Below are positions 1 to 7,406 of a DNA stretch of 64,000 nucleotides, piece by piece. The position numbers were made by a program, and so were the translations under genes. How positions within the stretch are numbered: position 1 is the stretch's first letter; every line of letters begins with the position of its first letter. The notes under the pieces were generated by a model. It was not told the DNA's origin, searched no databases, and was given only the letters and a program-made list of their open reading frames with translations. Location: NCBI GenBank assembly GCA_964484675.1, contig CAZAFC010000007.1:12408-76407 (forward strand), given 5' to 3'. This stretch comes from CAZAFC01 sp964484675. GTDB lineage: Bacteria > Patescibacteriota > Saccharimonadia > Saccharimonadales > UBA4665.

Positions 1-2
1 GT

Positions 3-1634
3 CCTGACGAGGGCGAAAACCTTGAGCGAAAAAGATGGGTAAGAAAAGCAGACCTCTCTGAACTCAATGGTTATATTACTGCGATCGCAAATGAGGGCGG
101 AGGCCATTTTTTGATGGGCGTTGCCGACGATGGAACGATAGTGGGTACTTCCGCTTTGTCTACGATGAATGATCTTTCTAAGCTCAGAAGCAACGTTTTT
201 CAAAATAGCAAATTTAGTCGTAAGCTCACAGTCAAGGCTGAAGAATTGACGATTGAGGGGAAGCGGGTCGTAGTTATTCAAATTCCTGCGCGTAGAAGAG
301 GGGAGCCGATAAGCTATGATGGCCAATTCTTTATGCGTAAAGGTGACGCATTGGTGGGCATGGATGCACAACAGCTCAAAGGCATACTCGAAGAATACGA
401 TGCCGACTTCAGCAATGAGCCCTGCGATAGTCTTAAGCTAGACGATATAGACGATGATGCCATAGAGGCTGTGCGAGAGCGATGGAGTAGGAAAACTGGA
501 ATCGAAGAAATAAAGCACTATGATAAAACGCGGACGCTAAAGGACCTTGGTCTCTATACAGGAGAGGCACTCAATTACGCTGCGCTTATTATTTTAGGTA
601 CTAAAGAGGCTCTAGACAGATATCTTCCGCAGTCCGAAACGATCTGGGAATACCGCACAGACGGTGACAACGTTGAAGCTCAACAACGACGTAATTATCG
701 AGAGCCATTCATATTATATTTTGACCGACTTTGGGGTGACATCGATAGTCGGAACGACTTACTCCAAGTCCAGGATGGTTTTACCGTTAATACCTTTAAG
801 GCATTTAATGAAGAGGCAATCCGCGAGGCCGTGCTTAACGGAATAGCTCATAGAGACTATCGCGAACAAGGTTCTGTGTTTATAAGGCAGTCGCCTAGCG
901 GCATCACTATAACCAGTCCTGGTAGTTTTCCCGCAGGCGTTACGGCAGAGAACATCGTGGACACCACTGTGCCTCGGAATCGTAAAATAGCCGAAGTTTT
1001 TGAACATATAGGATTTGTTGAGCGTTCTGGGCAGGGTGCCGACAAAATATTTAGGTCAACCATCAAAGAAGGCAAAGGGCTGCCGGACTACAGTAGGACA
1101 GACGAATACAGAGTCCAATTAAAGCTTGATGCAAGAATTATCGACAGAGAGTTTTTAAAGTACCTAGAGCGGATTGAAAAAGAAAAACATCTGCACCTGT
1201 CGGTTGATCACTATATTTTGTTAGAAAAGATACGCCGAGAGATTCCTGTAGATAAAGCGAGCGTTCATATTAAAAAGCTTCTAGAAGAGAAACTTATTGA
1301 AGGTGTAGGGCGCGGTGCGGGGTATCATTTCATCCTTGCCAAGCACTACTATAGCGCTACGAATAAACGTGGCGAATATACTCGACAGCGAGGATTAGAT
1401 TCGGAAACCAAAAAAGCCTTGATACTCCAGCATCTAAAAAATCATAAAAGGGGGTATATTGCTGACATTGAAGCGGCTCTCTCGCACGGCGTAAAGAGGG
1501 CCACGATTAACTATTACCTCCGTACATTACGGAATGAAGGAAAAGTAGAGTTTATAGGAAATAGAAAGTCTACCAGAGGAGCTAATCGTGGTTATTGGTC
1601 TCTGACAAGACCAGGTAAGTCATCGAAAGAATAG
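3..1634 (+). CDS. AlbA_2 / GHKL-like DNA-binding regulator (Schlafen-type), 5'-partial
   Basis: The reading frame is open to the left edge of the window, so the true start lies outside. The visible N-terminus has the AlbA_2 pattern (acidic-ERK segment, then AIANEGGG and MGVADDGTIVG). The middle (around nt 790-1060) matches the ATP-binding C-terminal domain of RecG-like/AlbA_2 proteins: EAVLNGIAHRDY, then SPGSFPAGV, then GFVERSGQGADKIF. The C-terminal 150 residues look like winged-helix segments. The family includes transcription regulators and accessory or defence proteins; the substrate is unknown. The gene is clearly more AT-rich than the genes to its right and ends near tRNA-Met, which suggests acquisition by transfer. 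Family assignment is firm, function is not. Confidence 0.8.
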   Translation, partial: PDEGENLERKRWVRKADLSELNGYITAIANEGGGHFLMGVADDGTIVGTSALSTMNDLSKLRSNVFQNSKFSRKLTVKAEELTIEGKRVVVIQIPARRRGEPISYDGQFFMRKGDALVGMDAQQLKGILEEYDADFSNEPCDSLKLDDIDDDAIEAVRERWSRKTGIEEIKHYDKTRTLKDLGLYTGEALNYAALIILGTKEALDRYLPQSETIWEYRTDGDNVEAQQRRNYREPFILYFDRLWGDIDSRNDLLQVQDGFTVNTFKAFNEEAIREAVLNGIAHRDYREQGSVFIRQSPSGITITSPGSFPAGVTAENIVDTTVPRNRKIAEVFEHIGFVERSGQGADKIFRSTIKEGKGLPDYSRTDEYRVQLKLDARIIDREFLKYLERIEKEKHLHLSVDHYILLEKIRREIPVDKASVHIKKLLEEKLIEGVGRGAGYHFILAKHYYSATNKRGEYTRQRGLDSETKKALILQHLKNHKRGYIADIEAALSHGVKRATINYYLRTLRNEGKVEFIGNRKSTRGANRGYWSLTRPGKSSKE

Positions 1635-1874
1635 CATAGGTTTTTGGCTCTTATTTTAATAGATGAGATCTCTCGCCCCTGTTATTCCATATCTACTTAA
1701 TTAAAGAATTTAACAGGAAATAATTCTTACTTTAATAGATTCCTTCGCTTCTATAGGATATTCGCTCCATACCAAACCCTCACTTCAGCGGGCATATCGG
1801 TAATTCTGGCGACGTCGGGCAGTTTCCTGAATATGATTTGGCACTGGCGAAAACCTCAAGACATATCAGTTATT

Positions 1875-1900
1875 ACAAAAAATGGCGGAAAAATCCGCCA
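1875..1900 (-). terminator. Rho-independent terminator of tRNA-Met
   Basis: Arms 1883-1889 and 1894-1900 form a perfect 7-bp stem with a 4-base loop. On the minus strand the stem is followed by six T. It sits 12 bases beyond the tRNA 3' end. Confidence 0.8.
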
Positions 1901-1912
1901 GAAAAGTCGCTG

Positions 1913-1989
1913 TGGTAGCGGCGAGTGGACTTGAACCACTGACCCCAGGCTTATGAGTCCTGTGCTCTAACCAGCTGAGCTACGCCGCC
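1913..1989 (-). tRNA. tRNA-Met (CAT), elongator type
   Basis: A 77-nt cloverleaf including an encoded CCA. The acceptor stem has G1-U72, common in elongator tRNA-Met. The anticodon loop reads CTCATAA, giving CAT. The anticodon stem lacks the three G-C pairs typical of initiator tRNA. A31 faces G39, a mismatch at the top of the anticodon stem. An Ile2 (lysidine) identity is possible because TilS is encoded nearby, but the G1-U72 pair favours Met. Confidence 0.88.
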
Positions 1990-2202
1990 ATTTTTGATGA
2001 TACCTGTTGCCCTTGTTCGGCAATCTAGCGGCTACTGTAGCATATCTGCCATCTGTTGGCTAGTTGAATGTGGCAAAAATCGGCCTGTTTGATGCGCGCA
2101 TGGGATGTGCCATGCCGAAGTGTCAAACTCGTGGAATTACGCGGAAGAGCGAGGCTGTGCGCCCAAAATAGTAGTACATGGTAGCGCCCGCGCCGCTTGC
2201 AG

Positions 2203-2643
2203 CTAAGTGAACAGATCGGGCCGCGCTGCACGCAGATTCTGCCAGCACGGCTCAAACAAGGGTTGCGGAAGGTGCGTAAAATCAACCCAACTCTGGGAAA
2301 TATATTTGTCTGGTTCGGTGATGTGCGGCTCGCCGCTTAGCCAGTCGGCCGCAAGCCACAGGGTGACGTAGTGCTTGCCGCTTTCGAAAATATCGTTCGT
2401 TGCTGCCAAAAAGCGGAAGTTCGTGATGCGCATGCCGGTTTCTTCGAATGTTTCGCGAGCCGCGCAAGCCTCCCACGTTTCGCCAATCTCGAGGTGGCCG
2501 CCTGGAATGCTCCACGTATTGAGGCCGTGCGAACCTTTGCGCCGCCCGACGAGGAATGTGCCATCGCGCCACACAAACACCGCAACGCCGACCCGAACGG
2601 TTGCTGCGCTATGCGGCTTGGAGATGTCGGGCGGCATGCTCAT
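2203..2643 (-). CDS. NUDIX hydrolase, NUDT15-like
   Basis: A 146-residue protein with a complete Nudix box (GX5EX7REUXEEXGU) starting at GGHLEIGE around residues 48-70. The preceding RVGVAVFVW and GRRKGSHG segments and the ETWEACAARET core resemble the NUDT15/MTH2 branch, which hydrolyses nucleoside triphosphates such as oxidised or 5-methyl dCTP/dGTP. It starts 3 nt after the stop of the upstream RdgB-type gene on the same strand, so the two probably form a nucleotide-pool-cleaning operon. The exact substrate cannot be read from sequence. Confidence 0.85.
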   Translation of the reverse strand: MSMPPDISKPHSAATVRVGVAVFVWRDGTFLVGRRKGSHGLNTWSIPGGHLEIGETWEACAARETFEETGMRITNFRFLAATNDIFESGKHYVTLWLAADWLSGEPHITEPDKYISQSWVDFTHLPQPLFEPCWQNLRAARPDLFT

Positions 2644-2646
2644 GCG

Positions 2647-3210
2647 TTAGCTCGCGCGACCCTTAAACCACGTACCAAAGGCATCCCAGGCATTCTTGCG
2701 GCCAGCGATGGCTGACTTGCCGGTGGTAAGGAGGTCGGCGATGCTGTGTTCGCCGCCGTCAAATGAAATAAGTGGCTCGCTGCCGCGCGCCGAAACACCC
2801 TGTGGCTCGGCCAGCAGCACGCCTTCAACCGGCTGCTCAAACAGTACCTGCTCTAGCTCGTCCTGATAGACGAGAATTTGGGTTAGAAAAATGCGCCGGT
2901 CGGTAAGTTCGCGCGTGAGACGGAGCCAGTCATCAGTGGACAGCCAGTGGTTCATCCATTTGTTATACGCCCCAGGAAAACCACGGAGCGCTGGAATATT
3001 CCAGGTGTCGTCGGTGATAATCACCGGCTTGCCAAGCAAGCGAAATGCTTCGCTTGCTTTGTGGCGGGCGATTTCCTGGCCATTGTCGCTCTGTATTTCC
3101 GGAATATCGAGCGATGACTCTTGAGCCAGATCGATGTTGTACTTTTCACATGACAAACGAGCGGTCAGAAATTTTTGGTCGTTACCAGTGGCAAAAATAA
3201 GCTCAGACAT
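2647..3210 (-). CDS. Non-canonical purine NTP pyrophosphatase, Ham1/RdgB family
   Basis: The 187-residue protein opens with the family motif FATGNDQKF and has DDTWNIPALRGFPGAY, the counterpart of the SDDSGLEVDALNGAPGVY motif of RdgB. Members remove dITP, ITP and XTP from the nucleotide pool. A TATACT box (3220-3225, minus strand) ends 9 bases before the ATG. The downstream NUDIX gene completes a sanitation operon. The C-terminal region is more divergent than in E. coli RdgB. Confidence 0.83.
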   Translation of the reverse strand: MSELIFATGNDQKFLTARLSCEKYNIDLAQESSLDIPEIQSDNGQEIARHKASEAFRLLGKPVIITDDTWNIPALRGFPGAYNKWMNHWLSTDDWLRLTRELTDRRIFLTQILVYQDELEQVLFEQPVEGVLLAEPQGVSARGSEPLISFDGGEHSIADLLTTGKSAIAGRKNAWDAFGTWFKGRAS

Positions 3211-3272
3211 CTTAAGTGGAGTATACGCGAAATTGCGCGCGTGGGCTACTGCGTGATCCGCGCGCTCTCTGT

Positions 3273-3302
3273 TTGCGTTGTGCGACGAACATGTCGTATA
3301 GT
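3273..3302 (+). promoter_or_regulatory. Putative sigma-70-type promoter
   Basis: TTGCGT (3273-3278) and TATAGT (3297-3302) are separated by 18 bases and lie 25 bases upstream of the ATG at 3328. Confidence 0.45.
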
Positions 3303-3327
3303 ACCGGCTTAGTTAAGCGAGAAAACT

Positions 3328-4254
3328 ATGGCAGATATGATGACGCAGGTGGCAACAGTGGTAACGGATTTGGGCGCGGGCAATCGCGGTAGTATCGGCG
3401 CGGCTGATATATCCGAGGCCGACCGTGCGGCGATGATCGCCGAAGCTGGTGGCGCTGCCTACGCTGTGTCGCCGAGTAAGGTGATCGCCTGCATTGACAT
3501 GCGCCTGCCCGCCGAATTGCTTGAGAAAGCAAGCGGTTATGCCGATCGGCAGACGGCCGGCGGAGCGGCGATTACCGAAACCGCCAGTGATATGATGCTT
3601 GCGGGCGAGGCTCGACTCGTAAGCACACTGTTGGCCGAGCACACCCGGGCGTTTGTGACTGCCGGGTACGAGGTGATCGTGCATGGCGACGAGAAAGCCG
3701 GCAAAGCTGGCTGCGGCGCAAATGCCAGGTTGCGGGATTCGCTGGCAACCAATGCGACCAATGCCGACGTGGTGCTGCCGAAGGCTTGGACACTTTGCCA
3801 GGCGCTCGGGCTTGATAGGCAAGGTGTAACCGAGCAGCTGCTTGCGGAGATGATGCGCCAGGGCGGCTTGAGTGCGGCGCAAGACGACCTGTGGGACGTG
3901 ACTCCCGAGGCCGCGGCCGATGTTATTGTAGCGAACGGCGGGCGTTATTCTGGATTGACCGGTGCGCATACGGAGAAGATTATTATCGTTGATGTGCAAC
4001 CACGAGCATTCGACAAGATCGCGTTCATGCGGCACTACCCTCGCCCGGACGGCGCATTCAATGGTGCGTTTGTGGCGACACTCGGTGCCTATTATCAGGC
4101 TCTCCAGGCAGTGACCGCCCAAGCCGGCGGTTCAGAGCGCGACGCAGCGCGCAGGATGGCTGGTGCGGTGCTGTTCAATATTGCCGTCTCGAAAGAACTG
4201 ACAGCTGAGGAGCAGGGCAACCACGAGACGCTTCCGGTGGTGGTGCGGGCATAG
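3328..4254 (+). CDS. Zeta-type (cadmium/zinc) carbonic-anhydrase-like protein
   Basis: A 308-residue protein without a recognised signal peptide. It carries C55-x-D57-x-R59 (in ACIDMR) and H119 followed ten residues later by C129 (in HGDEKAGKAGCGA). Diatom CDCA carbonic anhydrase holds its metal with Cys-His-Cys in which CxDxR starts the site and His and the second Cys are also ten residues apart, so the metal site appears conserved. The rest of the sequence is weakly conserved, and I infer rather than prove carbonic anhydrase activity. It is monocistronic with its own promoter and has an Ala/Gly-rich composition. Confidence 0.6.
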   Translation: MADMMTQVATVVTDLGAGNRGSIGAADISEADRAAMIAEAGGAAYAVSPSKVIACIDMRLPAELLEKASGYADRQTAGGAAITETASDMMLAGEARLVSTLLAEHTRAFVTAGYEVIVHGDEKAGKAGCGANARLRDSLATNATNADVVLPKAWTLCQALGLDRQGVTEQLLAEMMRQGGLSAAQDDLWDVTPEAAADVIVANGGRYSGLTGAHTEKIIIVDVQPRAFDKIAFMRHYPRPDGAFNGAFVATLGAYYQALQAVTAQAGGSERDAARRMAGAVLFNIAVSKELTAEEQGNHETLPVVVRA

Positions 4255-4317
4255 CCGCACCTTTCGTGGCTACCCGGCCGATTAACGCGAGCAGATAATG
4301 CATCGTATACTGACTAT

Positions 4318-4413
4318 ATGCCTTTGAGATTTTTTGAGCCGTTTGATGCGGGCGCTCAGCAGTGCGAATCCGGAGCGGAAGTGCGGACAGATGGGTTCTG
4401 GAGCGGTTTCTAG
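4318..4413 (+). CDS. Possible leaderless 31-codon upstream ORF coupled to tilS
   Basis: An ATG follows a TATACT box (4306-4311) by exactly 6 bases, the spacing seen for leaderless genes throughout this window. The frame runs 31 codons (begins MPLRFFEP) and its TAG shares one base with the GTG start of tilS. It could be a coupling or leader peptide. I see no similarity to known proteins, and it may be untranslated. Confidence 0.35.
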   Translation: MPLRFFEPFDAGAQQCESGAEVRTDGFWSGF

Positions 4414-5342
4414 TGGACGGCATTACTACATTGCAGACGGCCGTGGCCGCAATTAAGCCGGGTCGCTATGTGCTCGCGGTATCTGGTGGAGTGGATTCGA
4501 TAGTGCTGCTCGATGTCCTGGCCCGGCTGCCCGGTCTTGAGCTGATCGTGGCGCATTATGATCATGGTATTCGCGCGGATTCGGCCGATGACGCGGCGTT
4601 GGCGCGAGCCGCCGCCGAACGGTATGGGCTCGCTTATATGTATGAGCGTGGCGAGTTGGGGCCGCCTGCCAGCGAAGACGCTGCGCGCCAGGCGCGCTAC
4701 GGATTTTTGCGTCGGGCAATGCTGACGCAAAATGCTCATGCAATCATCACCGCTCATCACGAAGATGACGTGCTTGAGACAGCAGCCCTGAATCTGCTGC
4801 GCGGTACAGGCCGAAAAGGTTTGACGTCACTCGCGAGTCGAGGCGAACTACTTCGTCCGTTGCTCAAGATTCCCAAAAAGACATTGCTTGAATATGCCCA
4901 AACGCGCCAGCTGAGGTGGCATGAAGACAGCACCAACGCCAATGAGCGCTATCGGCGCAATCTCGTGCGCCATCGGCTTATGCCGCGCATGTCGGCTGAG
5001 CGGCGGATGGCGTTTGCGGAGCTTTTGGCTCGCCAACGTGCAGTCAATGCTGAGATTGATATGTTGCTCGACGAAATCCTGGCCACTCAGCCGGCCCCGC
5101 AGTATTTGAGCCGCCAATTGTTCGCCGCGCTGTCGTATGCTGTTGCGGCTGAGCTGATGGCGGCCTGGCTGCGCCAAAATCAGCTTGGCGGTTTTGGCAA
5201 AAAGCGTTTGCACCAGCTCATCGTGTTTGCAAAAACGGCGTCGCCTGGCAAGCAATCACCCCTGTCGGCAGCGTATATGCTGCACGTTCGGAAGCAATTT
5301 TTGCAGATTTTGCCAACTCACCGTACCCCAAAGCCGGAATAG
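4413..5342 (+). CDS. tilS: tRNA(Ile)-lysidine synthase
   Basis: TilS uses ATP to attach lysine to C34 of tRNA-Ile2 (CAU), allowing AUA decoding. The PP-loop SGGVDS is at residues 24-29, followed by IVAHYDHGIR and, further on, HHEDDVLETAALNLLRGTGRKGL and the RRNLVRHRL segment typical of the family. The length of 309 residues matches short TilS forms without the full C-terminal domain. I chose GTG 4413 because GGAG at 4400-4403 gives a well-placed ribosome site; GTG 4362 in the same frame is an alternative. The gene overlaps the preceding small ORF by one base and is followed by ftsH. Confidence 0.92.
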   Translation: MDGITTLQTAVAAIKPGRYVLAVSGGVDSIVLLDVLARLPGLELIVAHYDHGIRADSADDAALARAAAERYGLAYMYERGELGPPASEDAARQARYGFLRRAMLTQNAHAIITAHHEDDVLETAALNLLRGTGRKGLTSLASRGELLRPLLKIPKKTLLEYAQTRQLRWHEDSTNANERYRRNLVRHRLMPRMSAERRMAFAELLARQRAVNAEIDMLLDEILATQPAPQYLSRQLFAALSYAVAAELMAAWLRQNQLGGFGKKRLHQLIVFAKTASPGKQSPLSAAYMLHVRKQFLQILPTHRTPKPE

Positions 5343-5360
5343 TGTGTATACTATTTTGGT

Positions 5361-7232
5361 ATGAATGATAAAAGAAGTTTTCGCCCCGGTGGGAGCAAGG
5401 CGGGCAATGGGCGGCGCGGGTTTCGCAATGCCGGGTTCGTTGCGCTCATAGTTCTGTTCTCGTTAGTAGTGTTTACGGCGCTCGGCCAGTCGGCGGCCCT
5501 GCAAACAATTCCGATTAATACGGCCATCAACGATGCCAATGGCGATCAGTACCAAAAAATAGAGGTGAACGGCAACGAGCTCGACATCACCAAGAAAGGC
5601 GACACGCAGCCCACACTCAAGTCGTACAAAGACCCGAACGCTAGCCTCAAAGACGAAGGCCTGACCAATAAGAACGTCGAAGTGTCGTACAAGCCGAGCT
5701 CGTCGGGCAGTTCAATCTGGGAAAATATCGGCGTTTCGGTGTTGCCGGTGATCTTGATTGGCGGCTTATTGTTCTTGATGCTTCGGAGCGCGCAGGGCCA
5801 GGGCAACCAGGCGATGAGCTTCGGCAAGAGTCGCGCCCGCCTGTATGGCAACGAAAAAGACAAAGTGACGTTTACCGACATTGCTGGCTCGGACGAAGCC
5901 AAGCAAGATTTGCAGGAAGTTGTCGAATTCTTGAAGTACCCCAAGAAATTTGCGGCTGTTGGCGCGCGAATTCCAAAAGGAGTATTGCTCGTGGGCCCGC
6001 CTGGAACCGGTAAGACGATGCTTGCCCGCGCCGTGGCCGGCGAAGCCAACGTGCCGTTCTTCAGCATTTCGGGTTCGGAATTTGTGGAAATGTTCGTTGG
6101 TGTTGGCGCCAGCCGTGTGCGCGATCTGTTCGCCAAAGCCAAGAAAAACGCACCATGCATCATTTTCGTGGATGAAATTGACGCTGTTGGCCGTCGGCGT
6201 GGCTCTGGCATGGGCGGCGGGCACGACGAGCGCGAGCAGACACTCAACCAGATCCTTGTTGAGATGGATGGCTTCGAACAGGGGCAAAACGTGATTGTTT
6301 TGGCGGCTACCAACCGCGCCGATGTGCTTGACCCGGCACTTTTGCGTCCCGGCCGCTTCGATCGCCGCGTAGACATTGGCTTGCCTGATCGCAAAGACCG
6401 CGAGGCGATTCTTAAAGTTCACTTCAAAAAGAAGCCGGCAGCAGCAAACGTTGATCTTGATGCACTAGCTGCGAAGTCAGCCGGTTCATCTGGCGCCGAT
6501 CTGGCCAATATCGCCAACGAAGCGGCCATTATTGCTGCTCGACTCAACCATCACGAAATCAGCAACGACGATGTCACAGCAGCGTTCGAAAAAGTCGCTA
6601 TTGGCCCCGAGCGCAAGAGCAAAGTGATGAACGACCGCGAGAAAGAAATCACCGCATTTCACGAATCCGGTCATGCCATCGTCGGCCACGTGCTGCCCGA
6701 TAGCGACATCGTGCACAAGGTAACCATCATTCCACGCGGTGCGACTGGCGGCGTGACGTGGTTCATCCCGCCCGAGGATAGGAGCTATCACTCGCTCGTC
6801 GAGTTCAAAGATGTGCTGGCTCGCATGCTCGGTGGTCGTATTGCCGAAGAGGTGATTTATGGCCGCGATCACGTTACGACCGGTGCTGGCAACGATTTGC
6901 AAAAAGCAGCTGAGCTGGCGCGTGACATGGTCACCAATCAAGGCATGGGCAAGAAGCTCCGCGACCAAGTTTTCCACACCGACGACGGCATGATGCTCGA
7001 CAAACTCGTCCACGAACGTACCTATTCAGACGAAACTGCCAAAGTCATTGACGACGAAGTTGAAGCGCTCATAACCGAGGCGGCAGAGCGGGCTCGTCTG
7101 GTTATTAAGGCTAACATCGCAAAGATCACTGCCCTTAAAGATCGCTTGCTCGAGAAAGAAACACTCGAAGCCGAAGAAGTGAAGCATGTGCTGCACGGGG
7201 CAACGATGCCGGCTGGCGCCAAGCTGTACTAA
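5361..7232 (+). CDS. ftsH: ATP-dependent zinc metalloprotease FtsH
   Basis: A membrane-anchored AAA+ protease degrading misassembled membrane and regulatory proteins. The 623-residue protein has two N-terminal membrane segments (about residues 25-45 and 125-145) around an extracytoplasmic domain, Walker A GPPGTGKT near residue 212, Walker B IIFVDEIDAVGRRRG, the second region of homology ending RPGRFDRRVD, the zinc motif HESGH near residue 434, and the third ligand region TGAGNDLQKA. A TATACT box (5347-5352) ends 8 bases before the ATG and no Shine-Dalgarno is visible. A hairpin follows the stop. Confidence 0.98.
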   Translation: MNDKRSFRPGGSKAGNGRRGFRNAGFVALIVLFSLVVFTALGQSAALQTIPINTAINDANGDQYQKIEVNGNELDITKKGDTQPTLKSYKDPNASLKDEGLTNKNVEVSYKPSSSGSSIWENIGVSVLPVILIGGLLFLMLRSAQGQGNQAMSFGKSRARLYGNEKDKVTFTDIAGSDEAKQDLQEVVEFLKYPKKFAAVGARIPKGVLLVGPPGTGKTMLARAVAGEANVPFFSISGSEFVEMFVGVGASRVRDLFAKAKKNAPCIIFVDEIDAVGRRRGSGMGGGHDEREQTLNQILVEMDGFEQGQNVIVLAATNRADVLDPALLRPGRFDRRVDIGLPDRKDREAILKVHFKKKPAAANVDLDALAAKSAGSSGADLANIANEAAIIAARLNHHEISNDDVTAAFEKVAIGPERKSKVMNDREKEITAFHESGHAIVGHVLPDSDIVHKVTIIPRGATGGVTWFIPPEDRSYHSLVEFKDVLARMLGGRIAEEVIYGRDHVTTGAGNDLQKAAELARDMVTNQGMGKKLRDQVFHTDDGMMLDKLVHERTYSDETAKVIDDEVEALITEAAERARLVIKANIAKITALKDRLLEKETLEAEEVKHVLHGATMPAGAKLY

Positions 7233-7249
7233 AATAACTGATCACAATT

Positions 7250-7287
7250 GACGCGCCTGTGGCCACAAAAGCCAGAGCGCGTCTTTT
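7250..7287 (+). terminator. Putative terminator after ftsH
   Basis: Arms gacgcgc (7250-7256) and gcgcgtc (7277-7283) pair, with inner pairing of tggc and gcca, and are followed by TTTT. It lies 17 bases after the ftsH stop. Confidence 0.6.
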
Positions 7288-7406
7288 GATTAGTAAAAAG
7301 TATCCCGGTTATGGCTGAGTTGTTCTACAATAGAAAGCATGCTATTAAACGCGCAGATATTGCGCAATTCGCCAGAAAATTGTAAAATATAGCTAAACGC
7401 ACTTCC

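Noticed and set aside
3313..4122. Minus-strand frame of 269 residues opposite the carbonic-anhydrase-like gene
   Set aside because: Low-quality amino acid composition and no promoter; the plus strand carries conserved metal-site residues.
7311..7385. 24-codon ORF before the conjugation-type ATPase gene
   Set aside because: It has neither a well-placed -10 box nor a Shine-Dalgarno, and its stop lies in the presumed -10 of the next gene.
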